A stretch of DNA of 12,836 nucleotides, taken from NCBI GenBank assembly GCA_007132315.1, contig SLOW01000373.1, positions 1-12,836 on the forward strand, written 5' to 3'. The DNA is from Opitutales bacterium. GTDB lineage: Bacteria > Verrucomicrobiota > Verrucomicrobiia > Opitutales > T3Sed10-336. Under the pieces are notes generated by a model. That model searched no databases. It worked only from the letters and a program-made list of their open reading frames with translations, and was not told the DNA's origin. Each line of letters opens with the position of its first letter. The stretch's first letter is position 1. A program made the translations under genes and the position numbers. Shown here one piece after another: positions 1 through 7,212 of the stretch.

Positions 1-2
1 AC

Positions 3-911
3 GGCAGCGCGCGGGAGGGAGATATGGATCTCTCCCAGTTCGCCATCATGTTCCGGTCCATTTTCCTGGAGGGGTTGGCCCGCCCCTACGAAGGGGTGCG
101 CCGCCTGACCCAGGTGCTGCTGGCGAGATTGCGGGAATCGGGAGCCGAGCGGTACATGGGGTGCGGAGTACGCGAGCTCCGGGTTGAAAACGGGCGGGTG
201 ACCGGCGTGGTCGTGAACGGGGGAACGACCCTTACCGCCGGCGCGGTCCTGTCCTCGGCCGGGGCGGAAGAGACCCGGCGGCTCTGTCGCGCGAGCGGCC
301 GGCACAAGGAGGAGAAAGAATCGGAACCGGACAATGTGGGCCGGCTGAGCTTTGTGGAAACCATCAGTGTTCTCGCGTGCCAGCCCGCCGACCTGGGATG
401 GAAAGACACGATCGTCTTCTTCAACGATTCCGAGCGTTTCGAATACGCCGTGCCCGGCGACTTGGTCGATCCGCGCAGCGGGGTGATATGTTTTCCGAAC
501 AATTTCGATTACGGCGATCGCAAACTCGAGGAGGGGCTGTTTCGCGTCACCTGCCTCGCCAGTTACGATCGCTGGGCGGCGCTGTCCGAATCGGAGTACC
601 GCGAGTGTAAACGGGCGTGGTTCGACCGGGTGACCGCCTCGGCGCAACGCTTTCTGGCCCCGGTTGAATCCGCCGCCGTGGAACGCCTGACCGTGGCCCG
701 CGACATGTTCACCCCCACCACCATTCACCGTTACACCGGACACGTCAACGGGGCGGTGTACGGCGCCCCGCGCAAAGCGCGCGACGGCACCACAGCGGTC
801 GGCAACCTCTTTATCTGCGGCACCGACCAGGGCTTCCTCGGGATCGTCGGCGCCTTGCTCAGTGGCATCTCCATCGCGAACCGTCACGTGCTGAGCAAAC
901 GGGAGTCGTGA
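3..911 (+). CDS. Phytoene-dehydrogenase-type FAD oxidoreductase, C-terminal part (5' truncated)
   Basis: The reading frame is open to the left edge of the window, with codons running in phase from base 3. The ATG at 24 is therefore probably internal, and the N-terminal Rossmann FAD-binding motif lies outside the window. About 300 C-terminal residues are visible. Counting from the ATG, residues 21-36 (PYEGVRRLTQVLLARL) followed by the VRELRVENGRVTGVVV strand pattern match the substrate/FAD middle region of CrtI-like desaturases and isomerases. The end GNLFICGTDQGFLGIVGALL (about 263-282) is the usual C-terminal FAD-contacting segment. Members of the family desaturate or isomerise carotenoids and related polyisoprenoids; the exact substrate cannot be read here. 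ispE lies 75 bp downstream on the same strand, which fits an isoprenoid setting but does not prove it. Other members of the amine oxidase/NAD(P)-FAD superfamily remain possible. Confidence 0.8.
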   Translation, partial: GSAREGDMDLSQFAIMFRSIFLEGLARPYEGVRRLTQVLLARLRESGAERYMGCGVRELRVENGRVTGVVVNGGTTLTAGAVLSSAGAEETRRLCRASGRHKEEKESEPDNVGRLSFVETISVLACQPADLGWKDTIVFFNDSERFEYAVPGDLVDPRSGVICFPNNFDYGDRKLEEGLFRVTCLASYDRWAALSESEYRECKRAWFDRVTASAQRFLAPVESAAVERLTVARDMFTPTTIHRYTGHVNGAVYGAPRKARDGTTAVGNLFICGTDQGFLGIVGALLSGISIANRHVLSKRES

Positions 912-985
912 TGGCGCCGCCCGCTGACCTGTTGATTTCCGGATTGCGGTCTTGCCCGCGGGCCCGGGCGCGGGGATGTTCGTGA
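911..985 (+). other. Possible 24-codon upstream ORF between the oxidoreductase and ispE
   Basis: An ATG at 911-913 overlaps the last base of the oxidoreductase stop codon (TGATG) and opens a 24-codon frame. It ends with TGA at 983-985, one base before the ispE ATG at 987. The peptide starts MAPPADLLISGLRS and then becomes Arg/Pro/Ala-rich. The stop-start contacts at both ends would suit translational coupling through to ispE. Short GC-rich frames like this arise easily by chance, and no known leader peptide is recognised. Confidence 0.15.
955..974 (+). promoter_or_regulatory. GC-only hairpin just before ispE
   Basis: CCCGCG at 955-960 and CGCGGG at 969-974 are exact reverse complements around an 8-nt GC-only loop. 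The hairpin ends 12 bases before the ispE ATG, next to the only G-rich stretch (972-975) that could act as a weak ribosome site. It could limit access of ribosomes, or be a chance product of the high GC content. There is no T-run, so it does not look like a terminator. Confidence 0.2.
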
Positions 986-986
986 G

Positions 987-1898
987 ATGGATGAGGTTTC
1001 CGTTTTCTGTCCGGCCAAGGTGAATCTCACGCTCGCGGTTACCGGGCGGCGGGACGACGGGTATCACAATCTGGTGTCCCTGGTGGCTCCGATTTCCCTG
1101 GGGGATTCGATGACGGTGCGGCGGACCGGGGAGGCCGGATTCTCGCTGAAGGTGGCGGGGATTCTGGTGCCGGAGGACGGAGACAATCTGGTGTTGCGGG
1201 CGGCGCGCCGTTTTCGGCAGGCGTACGCGTCCGCGGACGGCTTCGCGTTCGGGCTGACCAAGCGGATTCCGGTCGGCTCGGGGCTGGGAGGCGGCAGCAG
1301 CAACGCGGTCGGGGCCCTGCGGGCTCTGAATCGCTTGTCCGGTTGTCGGGCGAGCGAAACGGAATTGGCGGAAATGGCGGTCGATCTCGGCGCCGACTGC
1401 CCGCTGTTCCTGCGGGAGGGGCCGGTGATCATGCGAGGCAAGGGGGAGCAAATCGAAACTCCAGCCGACTCCGAAGTCGAGTCCTTGCTCGGCCGTCGGC
1501 TCGTCCTTTGGAAGCCGTACGCGAGTGTGGGCACCGCGTGGGCTTACGCGCGATTGGCGGAGGCCGGGTCCTACCGGCCCGAAGTGGAGGCGGAGGCCGA
1601 TTTGGCGGGTTGGCGGAAGGGGCGTCTGAGTCTGGAGTCGTTAATGAGAAATGACTTCGAATTTGTGGTCGGGCGAAAATACCGGGCGATATCCCAGTTT
1701 CTGAATGAGATCCGGCGGGACCCGGGCGTACCCGCTCTGATGAGCGGAAGCGGCAGCGCCTGTTTCGCCCTGCCGACCCGGGACGTCGCGCCCGAGGATA
1801 TCGCAGGTTGCGTCCGGGAGGCCTTCGGTCCGAAGGCCCTTTGCACCTGTGTGCGTATCCTCAAAAAGAAAATTGACCCATCCGTCGCCGGCGGCTGA
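987..1898 (+). CDS. ispE: 4-diphosphocytidyl-2-C-methyl-D-erythritol kinase (IspE)
   Basis: IspE is a cytosolic GHMP-family kinase of the MEP isoprenoid pathway. It phosphorylates the 2-hydroxyl of CDP-methylerythritol with ATP. The 303-residue product is close to the usual length (E. coli 283). The N-terminus FCPAKVNLTLAV followed by DDGYHNL is typical, with the conserved Lys at 11. The ATP-binding glycine-rich motif PVGSGLGGGSSNA spans 95-107. GADCPLF places the catalytic Asp at 137, and the C-terminal GHMP glycine motif MSGSGSACF is at 252-260. All key residues are present. The ATG at 987 is preferred because homologues begin a few residues before the AKVNL motif; only a weak G-run (972-975) precedes it. 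ptsI follows after 83 bp on the same strand and could be co-transcribed. Confidence 0.96.
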   Translation: MDEVSVFCPAKVNLTLAVTGRRDDGYHNLVSLVAPISLGDSMTVRRTGEAGFSLKVAGILVPEDGDNLVLRAARRFRQAYASADGFAFGLTKRIPVGSGLGGGSSNAVGALRALNRLSGCRASETELAEMAVDLGADCPLFLREGPVIMRGKGEQIETPADSEVESLLGRRLVLWKPYASVGTAWAYARLAEAGSYRPEVEAEADLAGWRKGRLSLESLMRNDFEFVVGRKYRAISQFLNEIRRDPGVPALMSGSGSACFALPTRDVAPEDIAGCVREAFGPKALCTCVRILKKKIDPSVAGG

Positions 1899-1981
1899 AA
1901 TAAAGGTGTCGTGCCTTCCGCAAATGGCCCGTTCTGCCGGATCGGTGCCGAGTTCGAAACTTTCTCACCGAACAGCATTTG

Positions 1982-3751
1982 ATGGATTCCGAGGACCAGC
2001 CGGAGGAATTGGTTTACAAGGGCATCGCAGCTTCCCCTGGAGTGGCGCAGGGAAAGGTTTATTTGTTTTTGCTGCGGGAGCTGGACATTCCCGACACGGA
2101 GATCCGACCCGGCGACATGGAGGCCGAGATCGAGCGATTCGAGGAGACTCTGCTCCAGACGAGGCAGGAGGTGAGCAAACTGCAGAACGAAGTCGCCCAG
2201 CGGTTGGGGCCCGGTGAGGCGCAAGTTTTCGACGCGCACCTTCTGGTTCTGGAGGACCGGGCGTTGATCGAGGAAACCATTCGCGAGACCCGGGAGAGCG
2301 GGCGCAATATCACATTCTGTTTCAACCGGGTGGCTCAGCGGTATATCGACGCGTTCGCCCAGATGGACGACGAGTACCTCCGGGAGCGGGCAAATGACAT
2401 TCGGGATGTCTCCCGTCGATTGCTGCACAACCTGATTGGGGACCATTATTATGGGATCTCCCAGGTCACCGGAGGCCGGGTAATCGTCGCCCGGGACGTT
2501 TCTCCTTCCGACACGGCGAACATCGAGAAGGGCAAAGTGCTCGCTTTCGTGACGGACGCCGGCAGCAAGACCAGCCATGCGGTGATCATGGCCCGCTCGA
2601 TCCAGGTTCCCGCCGTTGTCGGCATGCGCAACTGCACCCGGATGCTGAGGAATGGTGACAATGTTCTGGTGGACGGGTACGAGGGGCTGGTCATTGTCAA
2701 CCCGACATCCCGGACGCTGTTCCGGTACGGTAAGGTTCAAGAGGAGAAGCGCTCACTGGAGCAGAAGATGCTGGCCCAGATCGACCGCCGGACGAAGACC
2801 CGCGACGGGGTTCGGATCGATCTGATGGCGAACATCGAGGGGCCGGGTGAGATCGACCGCCTGGAGCGTTTCGGGGCCGAGGGGGTGGGGTTGTTCCGGA
2901 CGGAATACCTGTTCTTGAACGCCGCCGAATTTCCCTCGGAGGACGAGCAGTACGAGGCCTATCGCAAAGTTGCGGAGACGATCGCACCAGCGCCTGTCAC
3001 GGTCCGCACCCTCGATCTGGGAGGCGACAAGTTTCCCAGCAGCGCATTCCGCGTTGAGACCGAAGCGAACCCGTTTCTGGGGTTGCGGGCGATCCGTTTT
3101 TGCCTGGAGGATGTCGCCCTGTTCAAGACCCAGTTGCGGGCCATCTTGCGAGCGTCGGTCCACGGGAACGTGAAGATGATGTATCCGATGATCAGCGGGG
3201 TAGGCGAGTTGGACCGTGCCAACGGGATCCTGAAGGAGGCCATGGGTGAGCTCGATGCCGACGGTATCCCTTACGATCGATCCATTCGGGTGGGGGCCAT
3301 GATCGAGATCCCCAGCGCGGCGCTCACGGCCGACATTTTGGCGAAGAAATGCGATTTCTTCAGTATCGGCAGCAATGACCTGATCCAGTACCTGCTGGCC
3401 ATTGACCGGGTGAACGAGCGGATCGCCCATCTTTATGAGCCGACGCATCCGGCGGTGCTGCGCATGATACACACGGTGGTGGACGCGGCCCACCGGCAAA
3501 ATATCAAGGTCGCCCTGTGCGGCGAGATCGCGGGTGATCCCGTTCTGGTTCCCCTGTTCGTGGGAATTGGGATCGACGAATTGAGTATCGCCGTCACGGG
3601 CCTCCCGGCGATCAAGTACATCGTCCGAAACACGGAGCACCGGGAGATGGTGAAGCTGACGAGCGAACTCCTGGCCATGGAGGACCCGCGCGAGATTTTC
3701 GCCGGCGCCGAGGATTTCTACAAGCGCCACATCGCTCACCTCATCGCCTGA
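1982..3751 (+). CDS. ptsI: PTS enzyme I (phosphoenolpyruvate-protein phosphotransferase)
   Basis: Enzyme I takes phosphate from PEP onto a histidine and passes it to HPr or NPr in the cytoplasm. The 589-residue product compares with 575 in E. coli. It begins with the family signature KGIAASPGVAQGKVYLF. The phosphorylated His is His199 in DAGSKTSHAVIMARS. The C-terminal PEP-binding barrel shows VGLFRTEYLF (Arg306), RTLDLGGDKF (Arg342), NPFLGLR, the signature DFFSIGSNDLIQYLLAIDR (458-476) and the catalytic Cys513 in ALCGEIAGD. No N-terminal GAF domain is present, so it is not the PtsP type. The ATG at 1982 is chosen over the adjacent TTG at 1979; the frame is open back to a stop at 1901 but has no other good start. 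No ribosome site is visible. No HPr gene or sugar-specific EII lies nearby, so its partner must be elsewhere. It could serve a regulatory rather than a sugar-uptake PTS; that is inference. Confidence 0.95.
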   Translation: MDSEDQPEELVYKGIAASPGVAQGKVYLFLLRELDIPDTEIRPGDMEAEIERFEETLLQTRQEVSKLQNEVAQRLGPGEAQVFDAHLLVLEDRALIEETIRETRESGRNITFCFNRVAQRYIDAFAQMDDEYLRERANDIRDVSRRLLHNLIGDHYYGISQVTGGRVIVARDVSPSDTANIEKGKVLAFVTDAGSKTSHAVIMARSIQVPAVVGMRNCTRMLRNGDNVLVDGYEGLVIVNPTSRTLFRYGKVQEEKRSLEQKMLAQIDRRTKTRDGVRIDLMANIEGPGEIDRLERFGAEGVGLFRTEYLFLNAAEFPSEDEQYEAYRKVAETIAPAPVTVRTLDLGGDKFPSSAFRVETEANPFLGLRAIRFCLEDVALFKTQLRAILRASVHGNVKMMYPMISGVGELDRANGILKEAMGELDADGIPYDRSIRVGAMIEIPSAALTADILAKKCDFFSIGSNDLIQYLLAIDRVNERIAHLYEPTHPAVLRMIHTVVDAAHRQNIKVALCGEIAGDPVLVPLFVGIGIDELSIAVTGLPAIKYIVRNTEHREMVKLTSELLAMEDPREIFAGAEDFYKRHIAHLIA

Positions 3752-3755
3752 AGCG

Positions 3756-3770
3756 ACCGTACCGTACGGT
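3756..3770. terminator. Short hairpin in the convergent gap between ptsI and hemL
   Basis: The 30-bp gap between two converging genes contains ACCGT (3756-3760), a repeat ACCGT as loop, and ACGGT (3766-3770). This gives a 5-bp stem with a 5-nt loop; bases 3761-3770 alone form a perfect 10-bp palindrome. A bidirectional terminator would be expected here, but the stem is short and no T-run follows on either strand, so support is weak. Confidence 0.25.
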
Positions 3771-3781
3771 GTGCCTGACGA

Positions 3782-5086
3782 TCAGAGGCCGCGGATGCCC
3801 CGCCGCAAGACGTCGCAGGTCTGATCAATGGTCGATTCGGTGTGCGCGGCGCTGATGAAGCAGGTTTCGAACGGTGACGGCGGCAGGTAAACGCCGTTGG
3901 CCAAAGCGTGGTGGAAGAGGCGGCCGAAGGCGTCGCGGTCCGCCGCCACCGCCTGCGGGTGGTTGGTGACCGGTGTTTCGGAAAGAAAGAACGAGAACAT
4001 CGACCCGCTGTGCGGGACCTGAAGCGGGATGCCTTTTTCGCGGGCGGCTTCGGTTGCGGCGTCGGCTACGCGCCGGCCGAACGCGGCGAGCTTTTCGTAG
4101 GGGGGGCGCTCTTCCAGCAACCGCAGAGAGGCGTTGCCCGCAGCCATGGCCAGAGGGTTGCCACTCAGTGTGCCGGCCTGATAGACCGGACCTTCCGGTG
4201 CGAGGTGATCCATGATGTCGGCCCGGCCGCCGAAGGCGCCGACCGGGAGCCCGCCGCCGATGATTTTTCCCAGGGCGGTCAGGTCGGGTTGAACCCCCTC
4301 CGCCTCCTGGACACCTCCCGGGGCGACCCGGAAGCCGGTCATCACTTCGTCGAAAATGAGCAGCGCGCCCGCTTCATCGCACAGCTTGCGAAGTTCCCGC
4401 AGGTAACCGGCGTGGGGGAGAATCAGGCCGACGTTGGCGGGATACGGCTCGAGAATCACCGCGGCGATCTGTCCCGAGTTCGCGTTGAAGGCCTCGCGGA
4501 ACGCGTGGGAATCGTTGTAGTCGATCACCACGGTTTCCCGGGCGAAGCTTTCCGGGATGCCGGCGCTGTCCGGGCGCCCGTGGGTGAGCGCGCCTGATCC
4601 CGCCGAAATCAGGAGGGAATCGACGTGCCCGTGATAACAACCGGCGAATTTGATGATCTTGTCGCGCCCCGTGAATCCCCGGGCCAGCCGGACGCAGGAC
4701 ATAGTGGCTTCGGTGCCGCTGTTGACGAGGCGGACCTTTTCGGCGGAAGGGACGGTACGCACCAGGCGTTCCGCCATTTCCACTTCGGCCGGGGCAGGTG
4801 TGCCGAAGCTGGTTCCCCGCGGCAGCGCTTCCTCCAGCGCGGTGCGAATTTCAGGCGCGTTGTGTCCGTGGATGGCGGGGCCCCAGGTGCAGACGAAGTC
4901 GATCAACTGTTTGCCTTCGGCCGTGTGGAGGTATGGACCGTCGGCGCGTTCGGTGAAAAATGGCGTTCCTCCCACCGAGCGAAAGGCGCGCACGGGCGAA
5001 TTGACGCCGCCCGGAATCACTTGGCGGGCGCGGGCGAACAGGCTTTCGGACCTTTTGGTGCCGGGACTCGTCATCATGCCGTCCAT
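3782..5086 (-). CDS. hemL: Glutamate-1-semialdehyde 2,1-aminomutase (HemL)
   Basis: HemL is a PLP-dependent class III aminotransferase-fold enzyme that converts glutamate-1-semialdehyde to 5-aminolevulinate, the last step of the C5 route into haem and other tetrapyrroles. The 434-residue protein is near the family length (E. coli 426). Visible marks are RARQVIPGGVNSPVRAF (19-35), the phosphate-contact region VNSGTEATM (121-129), CYHGHVDS (150-157), the PLP-ring Asp in IFDEVMTGFRVA (244-255), and the Schiff-base lysine Lys274 in LTALGKIIGGGLPVGAF. The GVNSPVRAF and GTEATM signatures separate it from ordinary acetylornithine-type aminotransferases. Start choice is uncertain: ATGs at residues 1, 4 and 5 all fit, a stop lies about 8 codons upstream, and none has a Shine-Dalgarno sequence. 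It lies 86 bp after the ABC permease on the same strand and converges with ptsI. Confidence 0.96.
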   Translation of the reverse strand: MDGMMTSPGTKRSESLFARARQVIPGGVNSPVRAFRSVGGTPFFTERADGPYLHTAEGKQLIDFVCTWGPAIHGHNAPEIRTALEEALPRGTSFGTPAPAEVEMAERLVRTVPSAEKVRLVNSGTEATMSCVRLARGFTGRDKIIKFAGCYHGHVDSLLISAGSGALTHGRPDSAGIPESFARETVVIDYNDSHAFREAFNANSGQIAAVILEPYPANVGLILPHAGYLRELRKLCDEAGALLIFDEVMTGFRVAPGGVQEAEGVQPDLTALGKIIGGGLPVGAFGGRADIMDHLAPEGPVYQAGTLSGNPLAMAAGNASLRLLEERPPYEKLAAFGRRVADAATEAAREKGIPLQVPHSGSMFSFFLSETPVTNHPQAVAADRDAFGRLFHHALANGVYLPPSPFETCFISAAHTESTIDQTCDVLRRGIRGL

Positions 5087-5115
5087 CTTGAAGCCGGGGA
5101 CGGCGCGGATTCAAG
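5087..5115 (-). promoter_or_regulatory. Inverted repeat abutting the hemL start
   Basis: On the minus strand CTTGAA (5115-5110) and TTCAAG (5092-5087) are exact inverted repeats separated by 17 nt. The second arm touches the hemL ATG directly. It could be an operator half-site pair or a weak mRNA hairpin. The arms are only 6 bp, so chance is a real alternative. The rest of the 86-bp gap to the permease shows no clear promoter. Confidence 0.15.
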
Positions 5116-5172
5116 CTTTCGGTGCGCTTGTATCGATGTGCGCGCGATGCCGTCGGCCCCCGCGCATCCGGG

Positions 5173-6438
5173 TCAATCGTAGCGCAGAGCGACGATCGGA
5201 TCCAGTTTGGCGGCTCGGATAGCCGGATAGAGGCCGAAAATGACCCCAACCGCCACGCTGATGCCCAGCGAGAGCACAATGGCGTACATCGGCACAATCG
5301 TCGGCATGCCGGCGAAGTATTCGATGACCTGCGGAACGGTGATGCCGAAGGAGATGCCGATCAGACCGCCGATACTCGACAGCACGATGGTCTCAATCAG
5401 GAATTGACCGACGATCTGTGATCGGCGGGCGCCGATGGCCCGTCTGATACCGATTTCGCGCGTTCGTTCCGTGACCGAGGCCAACATGATGTTCATAATA
5501 CCAATGCCGCCCACCAGGAGACTGATTCCCGCGATCGAGCCGAGTACGATGTTGAACGTCCGCTGTGTCGCCTCTGCTTGGCGGAGCAGGGCGAGCGGCA
5601 CGCTGACCCGGTAGTCCTCCCGGGTGTGGAAGCGCTGCAGCATATTCTCGATGGCCGCGGCCGTCGCCTGCACGTTCTCGATGGCGTCCACCTCGACCAC
5701 AAGTTGGTGCAGCTCCACCAGAGATCGCTCCATCGAGCCGTCGCGCCGGCGGACAACGATGTCACCGAACCGTTCGCGGGCCGTGGTCATCGGAATGTAG
5801 GCGTCCACCTCCTGGTCCGGCGTTTGCACGCCTCCGGCGGCGCCTCCGGTTTCGGAGCGGATAATTCCGACCACCTGATAGTAGTTCCGGCCGACCCGGA
5901 TGCTCTCGCCAATAGGTTCCTCGGTGGCCAGGAGCCTTCGGGCCGAACGTTCGGTCAGGACGCAGACATTGGTGTTGCGCTCCATATCCGATTCCTGCAA
6001 GCGCCGGCCCGCCAGCAGTTCGCGCTCCACCAGGTCGAACCAGGCGGGGGTGGTGCCCACGATCCGCAATTCCATATTCCGGCCACGCACGCGGGCGTCG
6101 TGGGGAATCAGTTTGGCCGGAACAGTCCGGTTGACCGAAGGGATGGTTTCGCGAATCCGCAAGTCGTCGTCGTAGGTGAGGCCGTACACACTCATGCGCA
6201 CGCGCTCGCTCGACTGGTCCTCTTGCGGCTGCACCGAGTGGATGATGATGTTCTGGCTGCCGAGTCGCCGGATTTGATCCTGCGCCTCCTGGCTGGCGCC
6301 GGTACCCACCGCCAGCATGGCGATCACGCTGCCCACTCCGAAAACCACTCCCAGCATGGTGAGCATGGAGCGCAGTTTGTGCAAAAGCAGCGTCTTCACG
6401 CCGAGTTGAACCAGTAGGAAATTGCGATGGAAATTCAT
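5173..6438 (-). CDS. MacB/FtsX-family ABC transporter permease
   Basis: This is the inner-membrane subunit of a type VII (MacB-like) ABC exporter, which drives a tripartite pump by mechanotransmission from the cytoplasmic ATPase. The 421-residue protein has the usual order: one membrane helix near the N-terminus (about 24-45), a large periplasmic MacB-core domain (about 46-295), then three C-terminal helices (about 296-319, 346-368 and 384-406). Hallmarks are GGIGIMNIMLASVTERTREI, followed by GIRRAIGARRSQIVGQF, and the terminal GLYPAIRAAKLDPIVALRYD. The ATG at 6438 is preferred over an upstream GTG at 6483. It leaves a 16-bp gap after the ATPase stop rather than a 29-bp overlap, and the N-terminus NFHRNFLLVQLGVKTLLLHK resembles family starts. 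Unlike E. coli MacB, the ATPase is a separate protein. Confidence 0.93.
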   Translation of the reverse strand: MNFHRNFLLVQLGVKTLLLHKLRSMLTMLGVVFGVGSVIAMLAVGTGASQEAQDQIRRLGSQNIIIHSVQPQEDQSSERVRMSVYGLTYDDDLRIRETIPSVNRTVPAKLIPHDARVRGRNMELRIVGTTPAWFDLVERELLAGRRLQESDMERNTNVCVLTERSARRLLATEEPIGESIRVGRNYYQVVGIIRSETGGAAGGVQTPDQEVDAYIPMTTARERFGDIVVRRRDGSMERSLVELHQLVVEVDAIENVQATAAAIENMLQRFHTREDYRVSVPLALLRQAEATQRTFNIVLGSIAGISLLVGGIGIMNIMLASVTERTREIGIRRAIGARRSQIVGQFLIETIVLSSIGGLIGISFGITVPQVIEYFAGMPTIVPMYAIVLSLGISVAVGVIFGLYPAIRAAKLDPIVALRYD

Positions 6439-6454
6439 AAGAAGACGTACCCGA

Positions 6455-7180
6455 TCAGTCGATATGGTCCACCAGGCCGTCACGCATGTGGAGGCGATGG
6501 TCGGCCCAGGCGGCGACTTCGGGTTCGTGGGTGACGATGATGATGGTTTTCCCTTGTTTGTTCAGGTCGCGCAGGAGTTCCATGATGTGTTCGCCGGTCG
6601 CGGAATCGAGGTTTCCCGTGGGTTCGTCCGCGAGGATGACCTGGGGGTCGTTGGCCAGGGCGCGCGCGATGGCCACGCGTTGTTGCTGGCCCCCCGAGAG
6701 TTCCGCCGGACGGTGCGCCAGGCGGTCGCCCAGGTCCACCCGCTCGGCCAGCTCCGCCGCTCGGCGGGCGCTTTCCCGGGGCTCCCAGCCGAGGTAAAAC
6801 AGGGGGAGCTCGATATTCTCGCGTACCGTCAACTGGGCGATGAGGTTGAAGCTCTGGAAGACGAAGCCCAGGTAGGTCAGCCGGATCTGGCTCAGGGCGT
6901 CGTCCTCCATTTGGCTGACATCCTCGCCGGCCAGGACGTATGTGCCCGAGGTCGGACGGTCGAGGCAACCGAGAAGGTTGAGCATGGTGCTCTTTCCCGA
7001 GCCGGACGGCCCCATGATGGCCCAGAAGCTTCCGGGTTCGAAGCCGACGCTCATCCCCGCCAGCGCGTGCACCTGTTCCGAGCCCATCTGGTAGATCTTG
7101 CGAACATTCTCCAGACGTACGATGGCGTTGGCGCTCACGGGAGAATTCTTGGTCGGTTTGGTCTGGACGGAATCAGTCAT
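6455..7180 (-). CDS. MacB/LolD-type ABC transporter ATP-binding protein
   Basis: This is the cytoplasmic ATPase partner of the permease that follows it. The 241-residue protein contains every catalytic element: Walker A GPSGSGKST (57-65), Q-loop in GFVFQSFNLI (Gln109), ABC signature LSGGQQQR (161-168), Walker B VILADEPTGNLD (181-192) and switch histidine in IIIVTHEPEV (His218). The QSFNLI and DEPTGNLD forms are typical of the LolD/MacB/FtsE group. The ATG at 7180 is chosen over an in-frame TTG two codons upstream. No ribosome site is evident. The gene lies 32 bp after the adaptor stop and 16 bp before the permease, as expected for one transcript. About 20 extra N-terminal residues precede the first strand (IVRLENVRKIY). 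LolD itself would pair with LolC/E, whereas the neighbours here point to a MacAB-TolC-like exporter. Confidence 0.95.
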   Translation of the reverse strand: MTDSVQTKPTKNSPVSANAIVRLENVRKIYQMGSEQVHALAGMSVGFEPGSFWAIMGPSGSGKSTMLNLLGCLDRPTSGTYVLAGEDVSQMEDDALSQIRLTYLGFVFQSFNLIAQLTVRENIELPLFYLGWEPRESARRAAELAERVDLGDRLAHRPAELSGGQQQRVAIARALANDPQVILADEPTGNLDSATGEHIMELLRDLNKQGKTIIIVTHEPEVAAWADHRLHMRDGLVDHID

Positions 7181-7212
7181 GGACAAATGGAAAACCTGGT
7201 GCCTTGTTCGGT

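Noticed and set aside
1571..3739. Minus-strand open frames of 389 and 328 codons
   Set aside because: They mirror ispE and ptsI, whose catalytic motifs are complete on the plus strand. The translated antisense products show no recognisable motifs.
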